Shown here piece by piece: positions 43,772 to 52,434 of a DNA stretch of 64,000 nt (position 1 is its first letter; every line of letters begins with the position of its first letter). The stretch is from assembly GCA_025362495.1 (NCBI GenBank), contig JANYGI010000056.1, positions 1-64,000 on the forward strand, written 5' to 3'. A program made the position numbers and the translations under genes. Under the pieces are notes generated by a model that was not told the origin of the DNA, did no database searches, and saw only the letters and a program-made list of their open reading frames with translations. The stretch is from Byssovorax sp. (GTDB lineage: Bacteria; Myxococcota_A; Polyangia; Polyangiales; Polyangiaceae).

Positions 43772-46573
43772 TCACGCGCTCCCGCCGCACGCCGCGGCGG
43801 GATCCCCTTCCACGAGACGAACCTCCACCGCGGGATCGAGCAGGTAGCCGTCTTCCCGGGTGCGCAGCACGTGGCGCAGACCGAGCTCGCGCAGCCGGAA
43901 GAGGATCCCCCGCAGCCGGTTCGCCGCCGCGTCGTGGAGAATGCGCTGCCCGGGCCACCCCTCGGCGATCAGCGCGTCGGGTGACAGCGCCTCCCCGGGC
44001 CGCTCGCGGCGCGCGCGAGCGAGGGCCAGCAGCAGCCGCGCGAGCACGTGGCGCGCCTCGCAGCGGACGATCTCCCCGCCGGGAGGGATGAACCACTGGC
44101 CCGCGGCGTGGACCAGCAGCGGCGCGCGCTCGCGCTCGTCCGGCGACGACGGCGCGGATCGCCCGAGCGCGCGCGCCACCATCCGCATCATCACCCGGAG
44201 CTCGTAGAGGCGCTCAGCGACGGGGAGTCCCCCCGGCACGGCGGCGCGCGCGGGCTCGCGCCGACGCAGCGCCTCCTCACGCAGCGCGCTCGCCGAGGCC
44301 GTGTCGCCCTGCGACGCGAGCAGCGTCGCTTCGGCCAGATCCACGAGGACGCTCGCCAGCTCCGCCATCCAGACCTGGAGCTCGTCGCCCCGCGCTTCCA
44401 TCGCAGCGCGCGCCCGCGCGACGAGCACCCGGCCCCGCGCGACGTTCCCGAGCTCGGCCTCGATCACCCCGAGCACGCCCTCGCAGAACGAGGCGAACCA
44501 GTCGCCCGGATCGAGCTGCCCCAGCACCTCCGCGAGCTCGATCTGCGCCTCGGAGAGCCGACCGAGCTCGAAGCTGGCGACGGCGCGCCACGCGGCGGCG
44601 GTGGCCCCGTAGCGCGCCACGCCGTGGACGCGCTCCCAGTCGATCAGCGCCGTGAACCCGGCGCGCGATCGATCGAAGCGCTCCTCGGCGTGGTCGACGA
44701 TCGCGCTGAAGAACAGGACGATCTCGTCGGCCCAGCCCCCGCGCGGGAACGAGCGACGGTGCCTGTCGACGAGCTGATCCAGGTAGGCGCGCGCGCGATC
44801 GATCCGGCTCGTCTCGACCAGGATGTTCACGAGCACGGCGAGCGCGCGGATCTCCTGGCCCACGTTCTCGAGCGAGAGATGGATCGAGAGCGCCCGTCGC
44901 GCCGCGTCGATCGCCGCGTCGTGGTGGCCGAAGAACCGCTCGGCGAGGGCCAGCCGGGAGAGCGCCTCGCCCCGGAGCCCGCGCGCGCCCTCGGCGTCGG
45001 CGAGCCCCAGCGCGCGGACGGTGAGGTCGTGCGCTTCGCGCCACGCGCCCGCCCAGCTCCGGAGTTGCGCGAGGTGGAGCAGAGCCCGCGCCTCGACCTC
45101 GCGGGCGCCTTCGACCCGCGCGAGCGAGAGCGCGAGATCGAGGTCCGACGAGACCGCCGAGCGCCGCTGACGAGCGCGCAGCTCCGCCCGGGCGAGCAGC
45201 GCCCGCGCCCGCAGCGCCCCGGGGACAAGCGGCGCGTCGGCGTGATCGAGCGCGCGCTCCAGGCGGCCGAGGAAGACGCTGATCGGCCCTTTCGTCACCA
45301 CGATCGGCGCGAGCGCGATCAGCAACCGGAGCCCGGACGCGAGCCAGCCCGACGGAGGCGCCCCCGGATCGCGCGGCGTCGTCGCGCGATCGAGGCAGCG
45401 ATCCGCGGCCGCGAGGAGGTTGTCGCGCTCCTCGTCGAAGTGCTCGAGGGCGAGCGCGATCCCCGGGCCGTCGACGCGTCGCTGGAGCGCCTCGGCATGG
45501 TGTACGAAATACGCTGCGTGACGGTCGCTCGCCGCGCCCGCGCTCGCGAGCTTCGCGCCGGCGTACTCGCGGATGCTGAGGAAGAGCGCGAGGCGAACCT
45601 CGCCGCGATCGCCGCGCTCGTCGGCGCGCAGGAGCGACTTGTCCCGCAGGGCCTGGAGCAGATCGAGCACGCTGGGCCCGTCCCGATCACCGAGCTCGAT
45701 CACCGCCTCGGCCGCGGCCGCGTCGAAGCTGCCGCGGAACACCGAGCACTGCGCGAGCGCGTCCTGCTCGGCCGGCGAGAGCGGATCCCACGACGCGTCG
45801 ATGGCAGCGCGGAGCGTCGCCTGCCGCGGCGTCACCCCGCGCGCGGGGCGCGTGAGCACGTCGAAGCGCCGGTCGACCCGCGCCAGCAAGGTCGCGGCGC
45901 CGAGCACGCGTGAGCGCGCCGCGGCGAGCTCGATCGCCAGCGGGAGGCCGTCGAGCTCCCGCGCCAGCGCCCCGATGACGCGGGCCTCCTCGTCGCCCGG
46001 CGCGTAGCCCGGCGCCAGCGCCTGCACGCGCGCGACGAAGAGCTGCACCGCCTCGCTCGTGGCCGGATCATCGCCGGGGAGCGGCAAGCTCAGCGGCTCC
46101 AGCTCGTGCACGATCTCCAGCGCCGACCGCAGCCGCTCGCGCGAGGTCACCAGGAACTGCGCCTCGGGCGCCTGGCTCAGCCAGACGTCCAGCGCCCGCT
46201 CCGCGACGCCGACGATCTGCTCGACGTTGTCGAGCACGAACAGCGCCGGCCCCCGCGCGCCGAGGACCTCGCCGAGGTGGGCGACGAGCGCGGCGTCGTC
46301 CATCGCGCGCGTGAGCGGCGCCGCGGCGGCCCGCGCCACGGCCTCGCACAGGCTCTGCGCGTCGTGGGCCTCGGTGAGATCGCAGAACACCGCCGGGCCG
46401 AAGCGCCGCCGGTGCGACTCGGCGAAGCGCCGCGCCAGCGTCGTCTTCCCGATCCCCGCGGTGCCGAGGAGCGTGATCAGGGGCGCCCCGGCGCCGAACG
46501 ACTCCTCGAGCCGCGCCAGATCCCGCGCGCGGCCCACCATCACGGCGGCGGGATGGGAGCGCCCTCGCTGCAC
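43772..46573 (-). CDS. STAND ATPase with TPR region and C-terminal winged-helix domain
   Basis: 933 residues from GTG 46573 (ATG 46540, MVGRARDL, is an alternative). Residues 10-330: NB-ARC-type ATPase with P-loop TLLGTAGIGKTTLARRFAE, Walker B ALFVLDNVEQI and ARELDGLPLAIELAAAR, as in AfsR/LuxR-family STAND regulators. Residues 370-780: helical repeats (TPR-like, e.g. ALLHLAQLRSWAGAWREA). Residues 840-925: RCEARHVLARLLLALARARRERPG ... NRLRGILFRLRELGLRHVLRTREDGYLLD, which fits an OmpR/SARP-type winged helix. In SARP-type regulators this domain is normally first; here it is last. Divergent from the LRR gene by 128 bases. Confidence 0.87.
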   Translation of the reverse strand: MQRGRSHPAAVMVGRARDLARLEESFGAGAPLITLLGTAGIGKTTLARRFAESHRRRFGPAVFCDLTEAHDAQSLCEAVARAAAAPLTRAMDDAALVAHLGEVLGARGPALFVLDNVEQIVGVAERALDVWLSQAPEAQFLVTSRERLRSALEIVHELEPLSLPLPGDDPATSEAVQLFVARVQALAPGYAPGDEEARVIGALARELDGLPLAIELAAARSRVLGAATLLARVDRRFDVLTRPARGVTPRQATLRAAIDASWDPLSPAEQDALAQCSVFRGSFDAAAAEAVIELGDRDGPSVLDLLQALRDKSLLRADERGDRGEVRLALFLSIREYAGAKLASAGAASDRHAAYFVHHAEALQRRVDGPGIALALEHFDEERDNLLAAADRCLDRATTPRDPGAPPSGWLASGLRLLIALAPIVVTKGPISVFLGRLERALDHADAPLVPGALRARALLARAELRARQRRSAVSSDLDLALSLARVEGAREVEARALLHLAQLRSWAGAWREAHDLTVRALGLADAEGARGLRGEALSRLALAERFFGHHDAAIDAARRALSIHLSLENVGQEIRALAVLVNILVETSRIDRARAYLDQLVDRHRRSFPRGGWADEIVLFFSAIVDHAEERFDRSRAGFTALIDWERVHGVARYGATAAAWRAVASFELGRLSEAQIELAEVLGQLDPGDWFASFCEGVLGVIEAELGNVARGRVLVARARAAMEARGDELQVWMAELASVLVDLAEATLLASQGDTASASALREEALRRREPARAAVPGGLPVAERLYELRVMMRMVARALGRSAPSSPDERERAPLLVHAAGQWFIPPGGEIVRCEARHVLARLLLALARARRERPGEALSPDALIAEGWPGQRILHDAAANRLRGILFRLRELGLRHVLRTREDGYLLDPAVEVRLVEGDPAAACGGSA

Positions 46574-46700
46574 CGCCGACGAGTATCACACCCGCCCGCC
46601 GGGGCGCGGCCGCGCGATCTAATCCCAAATAATGCCGCTTTCCCGCGGCGAGATCGTACGTCGTGGCCCTCGCCGACGCGGCGAAGAAGGAGCCCCGATC

Positions 46701-48197
46701 ATGACCCACTATCCCTCGCTCGACGACGCGCTGCTCGACGCCGAGAACGCCACGAGCCTCGCCCTCGACGCCGGGGAGCTCGAGCGCTTCTGCCAGGATC
46801 CCGCGCAGCTCCCCCACGTCACCGCCATCGACGTCGACGACGAGGTGACCCGCGTCCCGCGCGAGCTGCTGGCGATCCACCGACTGACGAAGCTCTCGTT
46901 CGCGGGGACGCTGGCGCGCTTTCCCGTGGAGCTCGCGGCGCTGCCGGCGCTCGAGGCCCTCTACCTGTACGACTGCAAGAAGATCAAGGCGATCCCCGCG
47001 GAGATCGGCCAGTTCCCTGCCCTGCGCGACCTCACCCTGCGCGAGTGCAAGCTCACGGCGATCCCGGCCGAGCTCGGCGCGCTCGCGCTGCTCGAGGACC
47101 TCGAGCTCTCGCTCGGCGTCGTCGCCGATCCCGAGGCGATGGGCGCCACGCTGGCGAGCTTGCCCGCGCTGCGCGTGCTGGCGCTGACGCCGGAGGGCGG
47201 GCGGAGTACGAAGAAGGGCCTCCGGCGGATCCCGACGTCGCTGCTCCGCGCGCCGTCGCTGACGACGCTCAAGATCACCTGGAGCCTCGACGAGCTCCCG
47301 AGAGGCCTCTCCCAGCTCCGGCATTTGCGGGTGCTCGAGGTCCCGCGCTGCTCGTTCACAGCGCTCCCCGACGACCTCGGCGGCCTCGCGGCGCTCGAAG
47401 AGCTCGACATCAGCGGTGGCGCGCTCGTCGCGCTGCCGGAGAGCCTCGGTGAGCTCCGCTCGCTGAAGAAGCTCGTCGCCTTCGCCAGCCTCCTGGAGAA
47501 GCTGCCCGATAGCCTGTTCCTTCTTCCCGCGCTCGAGGAAGTGACGGTATCGAACAACAAGCTCCGTGCTTTGCCGGAGACGCTGGGGCGCTGTCGTTCT
47601 CTCACGACGCTCGACATCGAGCACAACCCGATCGAAGGGTTCCCGGCGTCGCTCGGCGAGCTGACCACGCTCACGCACCTCTCGCTCGGATGCACGGCGA
47701 CTCCCGAGCTCCCCGAGTCGCTGCGACGGCTTCACCACCTCGAGGAGCTGCGGGCGGAGGGCTCCGGGGGCGGCGTCTGGACGAAGCGGATCACCGAGAT
47801 CCCCGCGTGGATCGGGGAGCTCGAGAACCTCGAGGTCCTCTCGTTCCGCGACAACCCCATCACCTCGTTGCCGCCCTCGATAGGCCTCCTCCGCAAGCTC
47901 CGCGTGCTGGAGATCGTCCGGGGAACGCTCTCGCCCTTGCCGACCGAGATCGGCGACTGCACCGCGCTCGAGCAGCTCACCCTCTGTGGCACCAAGCTCG
48001 GCCATCTCCCGGAGGAGCTCTCGCGGCTCGTCAACCTGAAGCAAATCGACGTGCGGGGCAACGGGCTCGCCCGCATGCCGCGGAGCCTGGCCGCGTTCTC
48101 GAACCTGCGCCGGTGGGGCAACTACATCTTCGACGGAAACGACTTCTCCGAGAAGGAAAAGGCCCGGATCAAGGCGGCGATCCCTCAGGCCACCTGA
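46701..48197 (+). CDS. Leucine-rich repeat protein
   Basis: 498 residues from ATG 46701, with AAGGAG nine bases before. Fifteen or so leucine-rich repeats of the LxxLxxLxLxxxxLxxLPxxLxxL type (e.g. LEALYLYDCKKIKAIPAEIG, LKQIDVRGNGLARMPRSLA). No signal peptide, no kinase or ROC domain attached; cytoplasmic binding platform or effector. Divergent to the STAND gene; both may be controlled from the same 128 bases. Confidence 0.9.
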   Translation: MTHYPSLDDALLDAENATSLALDAGELERFCQDPAQLPHVTAIDVDDEVTRVPRELLAIHRLTKLSFAGTLARFPVELAALPALEALYLYDCKKIKAIPAEIGQFPALRDLTLRECKLTAIPAELGALALLEDLELSLGVVADPEAMGATLASLPALRVLALTPEGGRSTKKGLRRIPTSLLRAPSLTTLKITWSLDELPRGLSQLRHLRVLEVPRCSFTALPDDLGGLAALEELDISGGALVALPESLGELRSLKKLVAFASLLEKLPDSLFLLPALEEVTVSNNKLRALPETLGRCRSLTTLDIEHNPIEGFPASLGELTTLTHLSLGCTATPELPESLRRLHHLEELRAEGSGGGVWTKRITEIPAWIGELENLEVLSFRDNPITSLPPSIGLLRKLRVLEIVRGTLSPLPTEIGDCTALEQLTLCGTKLGHLPEELSRLVNLKQIDVRGNGLARMPRSLAAFSNLRRWGNYIFDGNDFSEKEKARIKAAIPQAT

Positions 48198-48569
48198 GCG
48201 ATGAGTGGAGGCTAATGCCCCATGCGGCGCGCGCGACGGCCCTCTGCGCCTGATCCGACGGTCGCGCCCGCTCGCGCCGCGCCTCGCTCGCGCCTTGCCA
48301 AGCGGCGTCGGCCTCCTGCCGCACGCCCTCGTCACGACTTGCTTGCTCGGCGCCGCGCGGCTGTCCGCCGGCTGCGCGCTTCCGGTGCTCACCGTATCTC
48401 CGGGCGGCCTGCATGGCCCTTCTACGGGGTAGTCGAGCGAGACGTACCGCGACGACAAGAGGTGGCTCTGTCGCCCGGATCTCCCCGTCGACGTCTGCGT
48501 CGATTTCGGGACTGACCCGCTCGCCGCGCGCCGTCGTATGCCCCGTTCCTCGCGGCGTACACGCGATGA
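48198..48569 (+). pseudogene. Chimeric pseudogene: DUF3089 5' end fused to beta-propeller 3' end
   Basis: 48198-48497 aligns with 38275-38570, the upstream DNA and first codons of the DUF3089 gene: CTCACCGTATCTCCGGGCGG versus CTCACCGTGTCTCCCGGCGG, and AAGAGGTGGCTCTGTCGCCC versus AAGATGTGGCTCTGTCGTCC. TAC at TGY is now TAG (48430-48432), a stop. From about 48498 the sequence switches in frame to a stretch of the beta-propeller gene (GATTTCGGGACTG, 43142 on), then after a second junction to its last 40 bases (CGCCGTCGTATGCCCCGTTC at 48530, ending TGA 48567 where the parent has TAG). A frameshift at the second junction confirms decay. Confidence 0.85.
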
Positions 48570-48622
48570 ACCGTGCTCGCCTCTGGACGCCTCGCCTCCC
48601 CGCCCCTATCCCTCCTGCCCTC

Positions 48623-49234
48623 ATGCGACGTCTGCTCCTTGCCCTCCCGCTCCTCGCGTTTGCCCTCCGTGCCTGCGCCGATCGCGAGCCGCCCGCCAAG
48701 CCTGGCCCGGCGGCCCCCACCACGGCTGCAGCCACCCCGGTGACCACCGACATGAAGACCCTCGCCGACTTCTCCGCCGTCCCCTTCAAGGCCTCCGAGC
48801 CGAAGTCCCTCGCGGGCTACAAGGGCGATGTCGTCCTCGTCGTCAACATCGCGGCCAACTGCGGCTACACCCCGCAGATGGGCCCTCTCGCCGAGCTCGA
48901 TCAAAAGTATTCGGCCAAGCACTTTCGCGTCGTCGGCTTCCTCAGCGACGACTTCGGGCACCAGGGCGGCACGACCGACGAGGTCACGTCCTGCTCGCTC
49001 AAGTACAAGGCCGCCTTCGATGAATACGCGATCATTCACGTCAAGAAGGGGCCCGAGCAACACCCGCTCTTCGCCTGGCTCACCTCGCAGCCGGGGATGA
49101 CGGCCGACGTGAGCTGGAACTTCAACAAGTGGCTCCTCGGCCGCGACGGGCACCTCGTCGCCCGCTGGTCGAGCGACGTCGAGCCGGGATCGGCCGAGAT
49201 CGCCAAGGCCGTCGAGGCCGCGCTCGCAAAGTAA
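48623..49234 (+). CDS. Glutathione-peroxidase-like lipoprotein
   Basis: 203 residues from ATG 48623, giving a lipoprotein signal (LLLALPLLAFALRAC). The thioredoxin-fold GPx core shows VVLVVNIAANCGYTPQMGPL with the catalytic Cys, and WNFNKWLLGRDGHLVARW with the conserved Trp/Asn. FGHQGGTTDEV is close to the FGxQEPG element. Reduces peroxides, here probably in the periplasm or on the outer membrane, with thioredoxin rather than glutathione in most bacteria. It directly follows the chimeric pseudogene. Confidence 0.9.
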   Translation: MRRLLLALPLLAFALRACADREPPAKPGPAAPTTAAATPVTTDMKTLADFSAVPFKASEPKSLAGYKGDVVLVVNIAANCGYTPQMGPLAELDQKYSAKHFRVVGFLSDDFGHQGGTTDEVTSCSLKYKAAFDEYAIIHVKKGPEQHPLFAWLTSQPGMTADVSWNFNKWLLGRDGHLVARWSSDVEPGSAEIAKAVEAALAK

Positions 49235-49297
49235 GAGCCCATCTCAGGCCACGCCCGATATCGGCCGGCGATCGCGCTCTGCTATAACCGCCCGATC

Positions 49298-51376
49298 ATG
49301 CAGTCGCACTACGATCCCGCCGAGGCGCAGCGCACGCTCGATCGCTACGCTCGCGAGCACGGCGAAGACCTCGCGCTCCGCGTCTACACCTCGCGCCTCC
49401 TCGGCAGCGATCCGGCCCTCGTCCTCCACGGCGGCGGCAACACCAGCGTCAAATCCCGCGTCACGGAGCTCCTCGGCGACGTGACCGACGTCCTCTTCGT
49501 GAAGGGCAGCGGGTCGGATCTCGCGAGCATCGAGCCGCGCGGCTTCCCCGCGTGCCGCCTCGCGCACCTGCGTCGCTGCTGCGAGCGACCGAGCATGACC
49601 GACGAAGAGATGGTCGCGCAGCTCCGCGGCCAGATGATCGATCCGTCGAGCCCGACGCCCTCGGTCGAGGCGCTGCTTCACGCGTATCTGCCGGCGAAAT
49701 TCATCGATCACACCCACGCCGACGCGGTGCTCGCGGTCGTCGATCAGCCCGACTCGGCCGCCCGCGCGCGCGACATCTGGGGTCCGCGCGTGCTCTTCGT
49801 GCCCTACGTGATGCCGGGCTTCGGCCTCGCGCGCCGCGTCGCCGAGCTCTGGCGCGGGCGGCCGAAGGGCGACGAGCCGACGGTGATGATCCTCGACAAG
49901 CACGGGATCTTCACCTGGGGCGCGACCGCGAAAGAGAGCTACGAGCGGATGATCGAGGCCGTCTCCGCCGCGGAAGAGTGGCTCCGCGATCGGCACGAGG
50001 CCTCGTCGCGCCGCACCATGTCGGTCCCGCCGGCGCGCGAGCTCTACACCTTGCTCGCGCCGATCGTCCGCGGCGCCCTCGCGCGCGCGAGCGGCACGCC
50101 GTGGATCCTCGCCTGGCGCAACGATCTCGAGCTCGTCGCCTTCACCGATCGCGACGACCTCGGCGAGATCAGCCAGATCGGCTGCGCCACGCCCGATCAC
50201 GTCATCCGCACCAAGGCCATCCCGCTGGTGATCCGCGGCCCGTTCGACGGCGATCCGCTGGCAATCCGCGCGCGGATCGAGGCCTCGATCGCCTCGTACG
50301 CCGACGGCTACCACGACTACTTCCACCTCGCCTCGGCCGCGCGGAAGGTCACGAAGAAAGAGCTCGATCCCTGGCCGCGCGTGATCCTCTTCGAAGGCCT
50401 CGGCGCGCTCACCGTCGGCAAGACGCGGGTCGACGCCGACATCGCCGGCGACATCTACGAGCACACCGCGCGCGTGATCGACGAGGCGAGCGCCATCAGC
50501 GAGTACCAGCCCGTCCCGGTGCTCGATCTCTTCGACGTCGAATACTGGAGCCTCGAGCAGGCCAAGCTCGCGAAGAGCGCCGGCTCCGGGGACGCGGGCC
50601 CGCTCGATCGCCGCGTGGCGCTGGTAACCGGCGCCGCCGCGGGGATCGGCCTCGCGGTGAGCCGCGCGCTCCTCGCGGCCGGCGCGCACGTCGTCCTCGC
50701 CGATCGCAACGCCGCGGCGCTCGAGAAGATCGCGGCCGAGCTCGCGCTCCGCTACCCCGGCCGCGTCGTCCACGCGGTCTGCGACGTGACCTCGTTCGTC
50801 GAGGCTCGCAAGGCCGCGGCGATGGCGTCAGATCGCTTCGGCGGGCTCGACGTCGTCGTCTCCAACGCGGGCACGGCGCCCTCGGGCGCGCTCCACACCA
50901 CGTCGGGCGACGGCGCCCTGCGCGAGTCGCTCGAGGTGAACTTGCTCGGCCACCAGAACATCGCGCGCGCCGCGACCGAGGTGATGCTCGCGCAGGACAC
51001 GGGCGGCGTGCTGCTCTTCAACGCGTCCAAGAGCGCCTTCAACCCCGGCCCCGACTTCGGCCCGTACGCCGTCGCCAAGGCCGCCCTCGTCGCGCTGATG
51101 AAGCAGTACGCCATCGATCTCGCGCCGCGCGGCGTCCGGTCCAACGCCGTCAACGCCGATCGGATCCGCACCGATCTCTTCGGCGGCGGCCTCGCCGAGG
51201 CCCGCGCCAAGGCCCGCGGCGTCCCCGTGGACGAGTACTTCCGCGCCAACCTCCTCCACCGGGAGACCACCGTTGACGATGTTGCCCGTGCCTTCGTGTA
51301 CCTGGCGACGGCCGAAGCGACGACGGGCTGCGTCGTGACGGTCGACGGCGGGAATGCCGCAGCATTCCCCCGCTAG
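49298..51376 (+). CDS. Bifunctional class II aldolase / short-chain dehydrogenase
   Basis: 692 residues. N-terminal 430: class II aldolase fold (LVLHGGGNTSVKSR, FIDHTHADAVLAV zinc His pair, FVKGSGSDLASIEPRGF). C-terminal 240: SDR with VALVTGAAAGIGLAVSRALL, DRNAAAL, SNAGTAP and YAVAKAALVAL (Tyr, Lys). The fusion is the RhaD/RhaE-like enzyme that handles rhamnulose-1-phosphate and lactaldehyde or related sugars. No rhamnose kinase or transporter gene in the window; the TRAP transporter is the closest candidate uptake system. Confidence 0.92.
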   Translation: MQSHYDPAEAQRTLDRYAREHGEDLALRVYTSRLLGSDPALVLHGGGNTSVKSRVTELLGDVTDVLFVKGSGSDLASIEPRGFPACRLAHLRRCCERPSMTDEEMVAQLRGQMIDPSSPTPSVEALLHAYLPAKFIDHTHADAVLAVVDQPDSAARARDIWGPRVLFVPYVMPGFGLARRVAELWRGRPKGDEPTVMILDKHGIFTWGATAKESYERMIEAVSAAEEWLRDRHEASSRRTMSVPPARELYTLLAPIVRGALARASGTPWILAWRNDLELVAFTDRDDLGEISQIGCATPDHVIRTKAIPLVIRGPFDGDPLAIRARIEASIASYADGYHDYFHLASAARKVTKKELDPWPRVILFEGLGALTVGKTRVDADIAGDIYEHTARVIDEASAISEYQPVPVLDLFDVEYWSLEQAKLAKSAGSGDAGPLDRRVALVTGAAAGIGLAVSRALLAAGAHVVLADRNAAALEKIAAELALRYPGRVVHAVCDVTSFVEARKAAAMASDRFGGLDVVVSNAGTAPSGALHTTSGDGALRESLEVNLLGHQNIARAATEVMLAQDTGGVLLFNASKSAFNPGPDFGPYAVAKAALVALMKQYAIDLAPRGVRSNAVNADRIRTDLFGGGLAEARAKARGVPVDEYFRANLLHRETTVDDVARAFVYLATAEATTGCVVTVDGGNAAAFPR

Positions 51377-51425
51377 CCCCCTGACGAGCGTGGAAAGGCG
51401 CCGCGACTTTGTGTAGAAACGTCGC

Positions 51426-52352
51426 ATGACCAAGATGACGTTTCCGGCCGTGGCGCTCGCGTGCGCTCTCGGAGTGGGCAGCTCGGGTTGCATCAAGCAG
51501 ATCCTCGTCGAAGGCCAGATCGAGGGAACGCTCAAGGGCTCCGCCGGCGTCGAGACGCTGAGCGACTACGAGGTCGCCAACACCATCGCCTTCTCCGGCA
51601 TCGGCCAGTTCGAGGGCATGCACGTCCTTGCGCCCGACAGCGAGAACGCCCTCTTCGGCCTCACCAAGACGTGGACCTCCGCCACGTTTGCCTTCATCGA
51701 AGATCAGATGGAGCAGGCCGAGGACGCCGAGGGCACGTCGAGCGAGCTCTACCTTTACCAGCAGGCGCGCGCGAAGGCCGGCTACGACCGCGCGGTCCAT
51801 TACGGCATCGAGATGCTGGAGATGAAGAACAAGGGCTTCGAGGCCGCGAAGAAGAACGACGACACGATGACGGCCTGGCTCGCGGGCTTCGACGACGCCG
51901 ACCACGACGCCAAAGAGCTCTTCTGGACGGGCTACGCGTGGATCAGCCGCGTCAACATCACCAAGGAAGATCCGGCGAGCGTGGCCGAGCTCTTCGTCGG
52001 CGTGAAGATGATCGAGCGCGTCATCCAGCTCGACTCAAATTTCTTCTACGGCAACGCGCACACCATCCTCGGCGCCTACCACGCGCGGAGCCCGATGGCC
52101 GAGCTCGAGGACGGCAAGAAAGAGCTCGAAATCGCGATGAAGATCAGCGAAGGCAAGCTCCTCCTGCCCAAGTTTCAGCTCGCGACGAAGTACTACTGCA
52201 TGAAGAGCGACAAGGAGAACTACGTCAAGACGCTCACCGAGATCATCGACGCCGGCGACGTCTTCCCCGAGCAGCGCCTCACCAACGCCATCGCCAAGCG
52301 CAAGGCCAAGCGGTACATGAGCAAATCGCGCCAGAGCGCCTGCGGCTTCTGA
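51426..52352 (+). CDS. TRAP transporter TatT-type lipoprotein
   Basis: 308 residues. Signal ALACALGVGSSGC gives a lipidated Cys at about 22. The rest is helical TPR-like (ASSELYLYQQARAKAGYDRAVHYGIEMLEM, FFYGNAHTILGAYHARSPMAELEDGKKELEIAMKISEGK) as in TatT (Tp0956-like) proteins, TPR lipoproteins that associate with the binding subunit of TRAP transporters in Treponema and others. Followed by the two membrane subunits in the same direction, which supports the assignment. Confidence 0.87.
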   Translation: MTKMTFPAVALACALGVGSSGCIKQILVEGQIEGTLKGSAGVETLSDYEVANTIAFSGIGQFEGMHVLAPDSENALFGLTKTWTSATFAFIEDQMEQAEDAEGTSSELYLYQQARAKAGYDRAVHYGIEMLEMKNKGFEAAKKNDDTMTAWLAGFDDADHDAKELFWTGYAWISRVNITKEDPASVAELFVGVKMIERVIQLDSNFFYGNAHTILGAYHARSPMAELEDGKKELEIAMKISEGKLLLPKFQLATKYYCMKSDKENYVKTLTEIIDAGDVFPEQRLTNAIAKRKAKRYMSKSRQSACGF

Positions 52353-52434
52353 TATCGAATCTCGAAGGGGATTCGCTCGCGCCCTTCACGTAGAAGATGA
52401 CGAGCGCCCCCGCGGCGGAATAACGTGGCCGTCG

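Noticed and set aside
48413-48622. Upstream extension of the GPx-like gene frame
   Set aside because: Runs through the chimeric pseudogene in another frame; ATG 48623 gives a proper lipoprotein signal.
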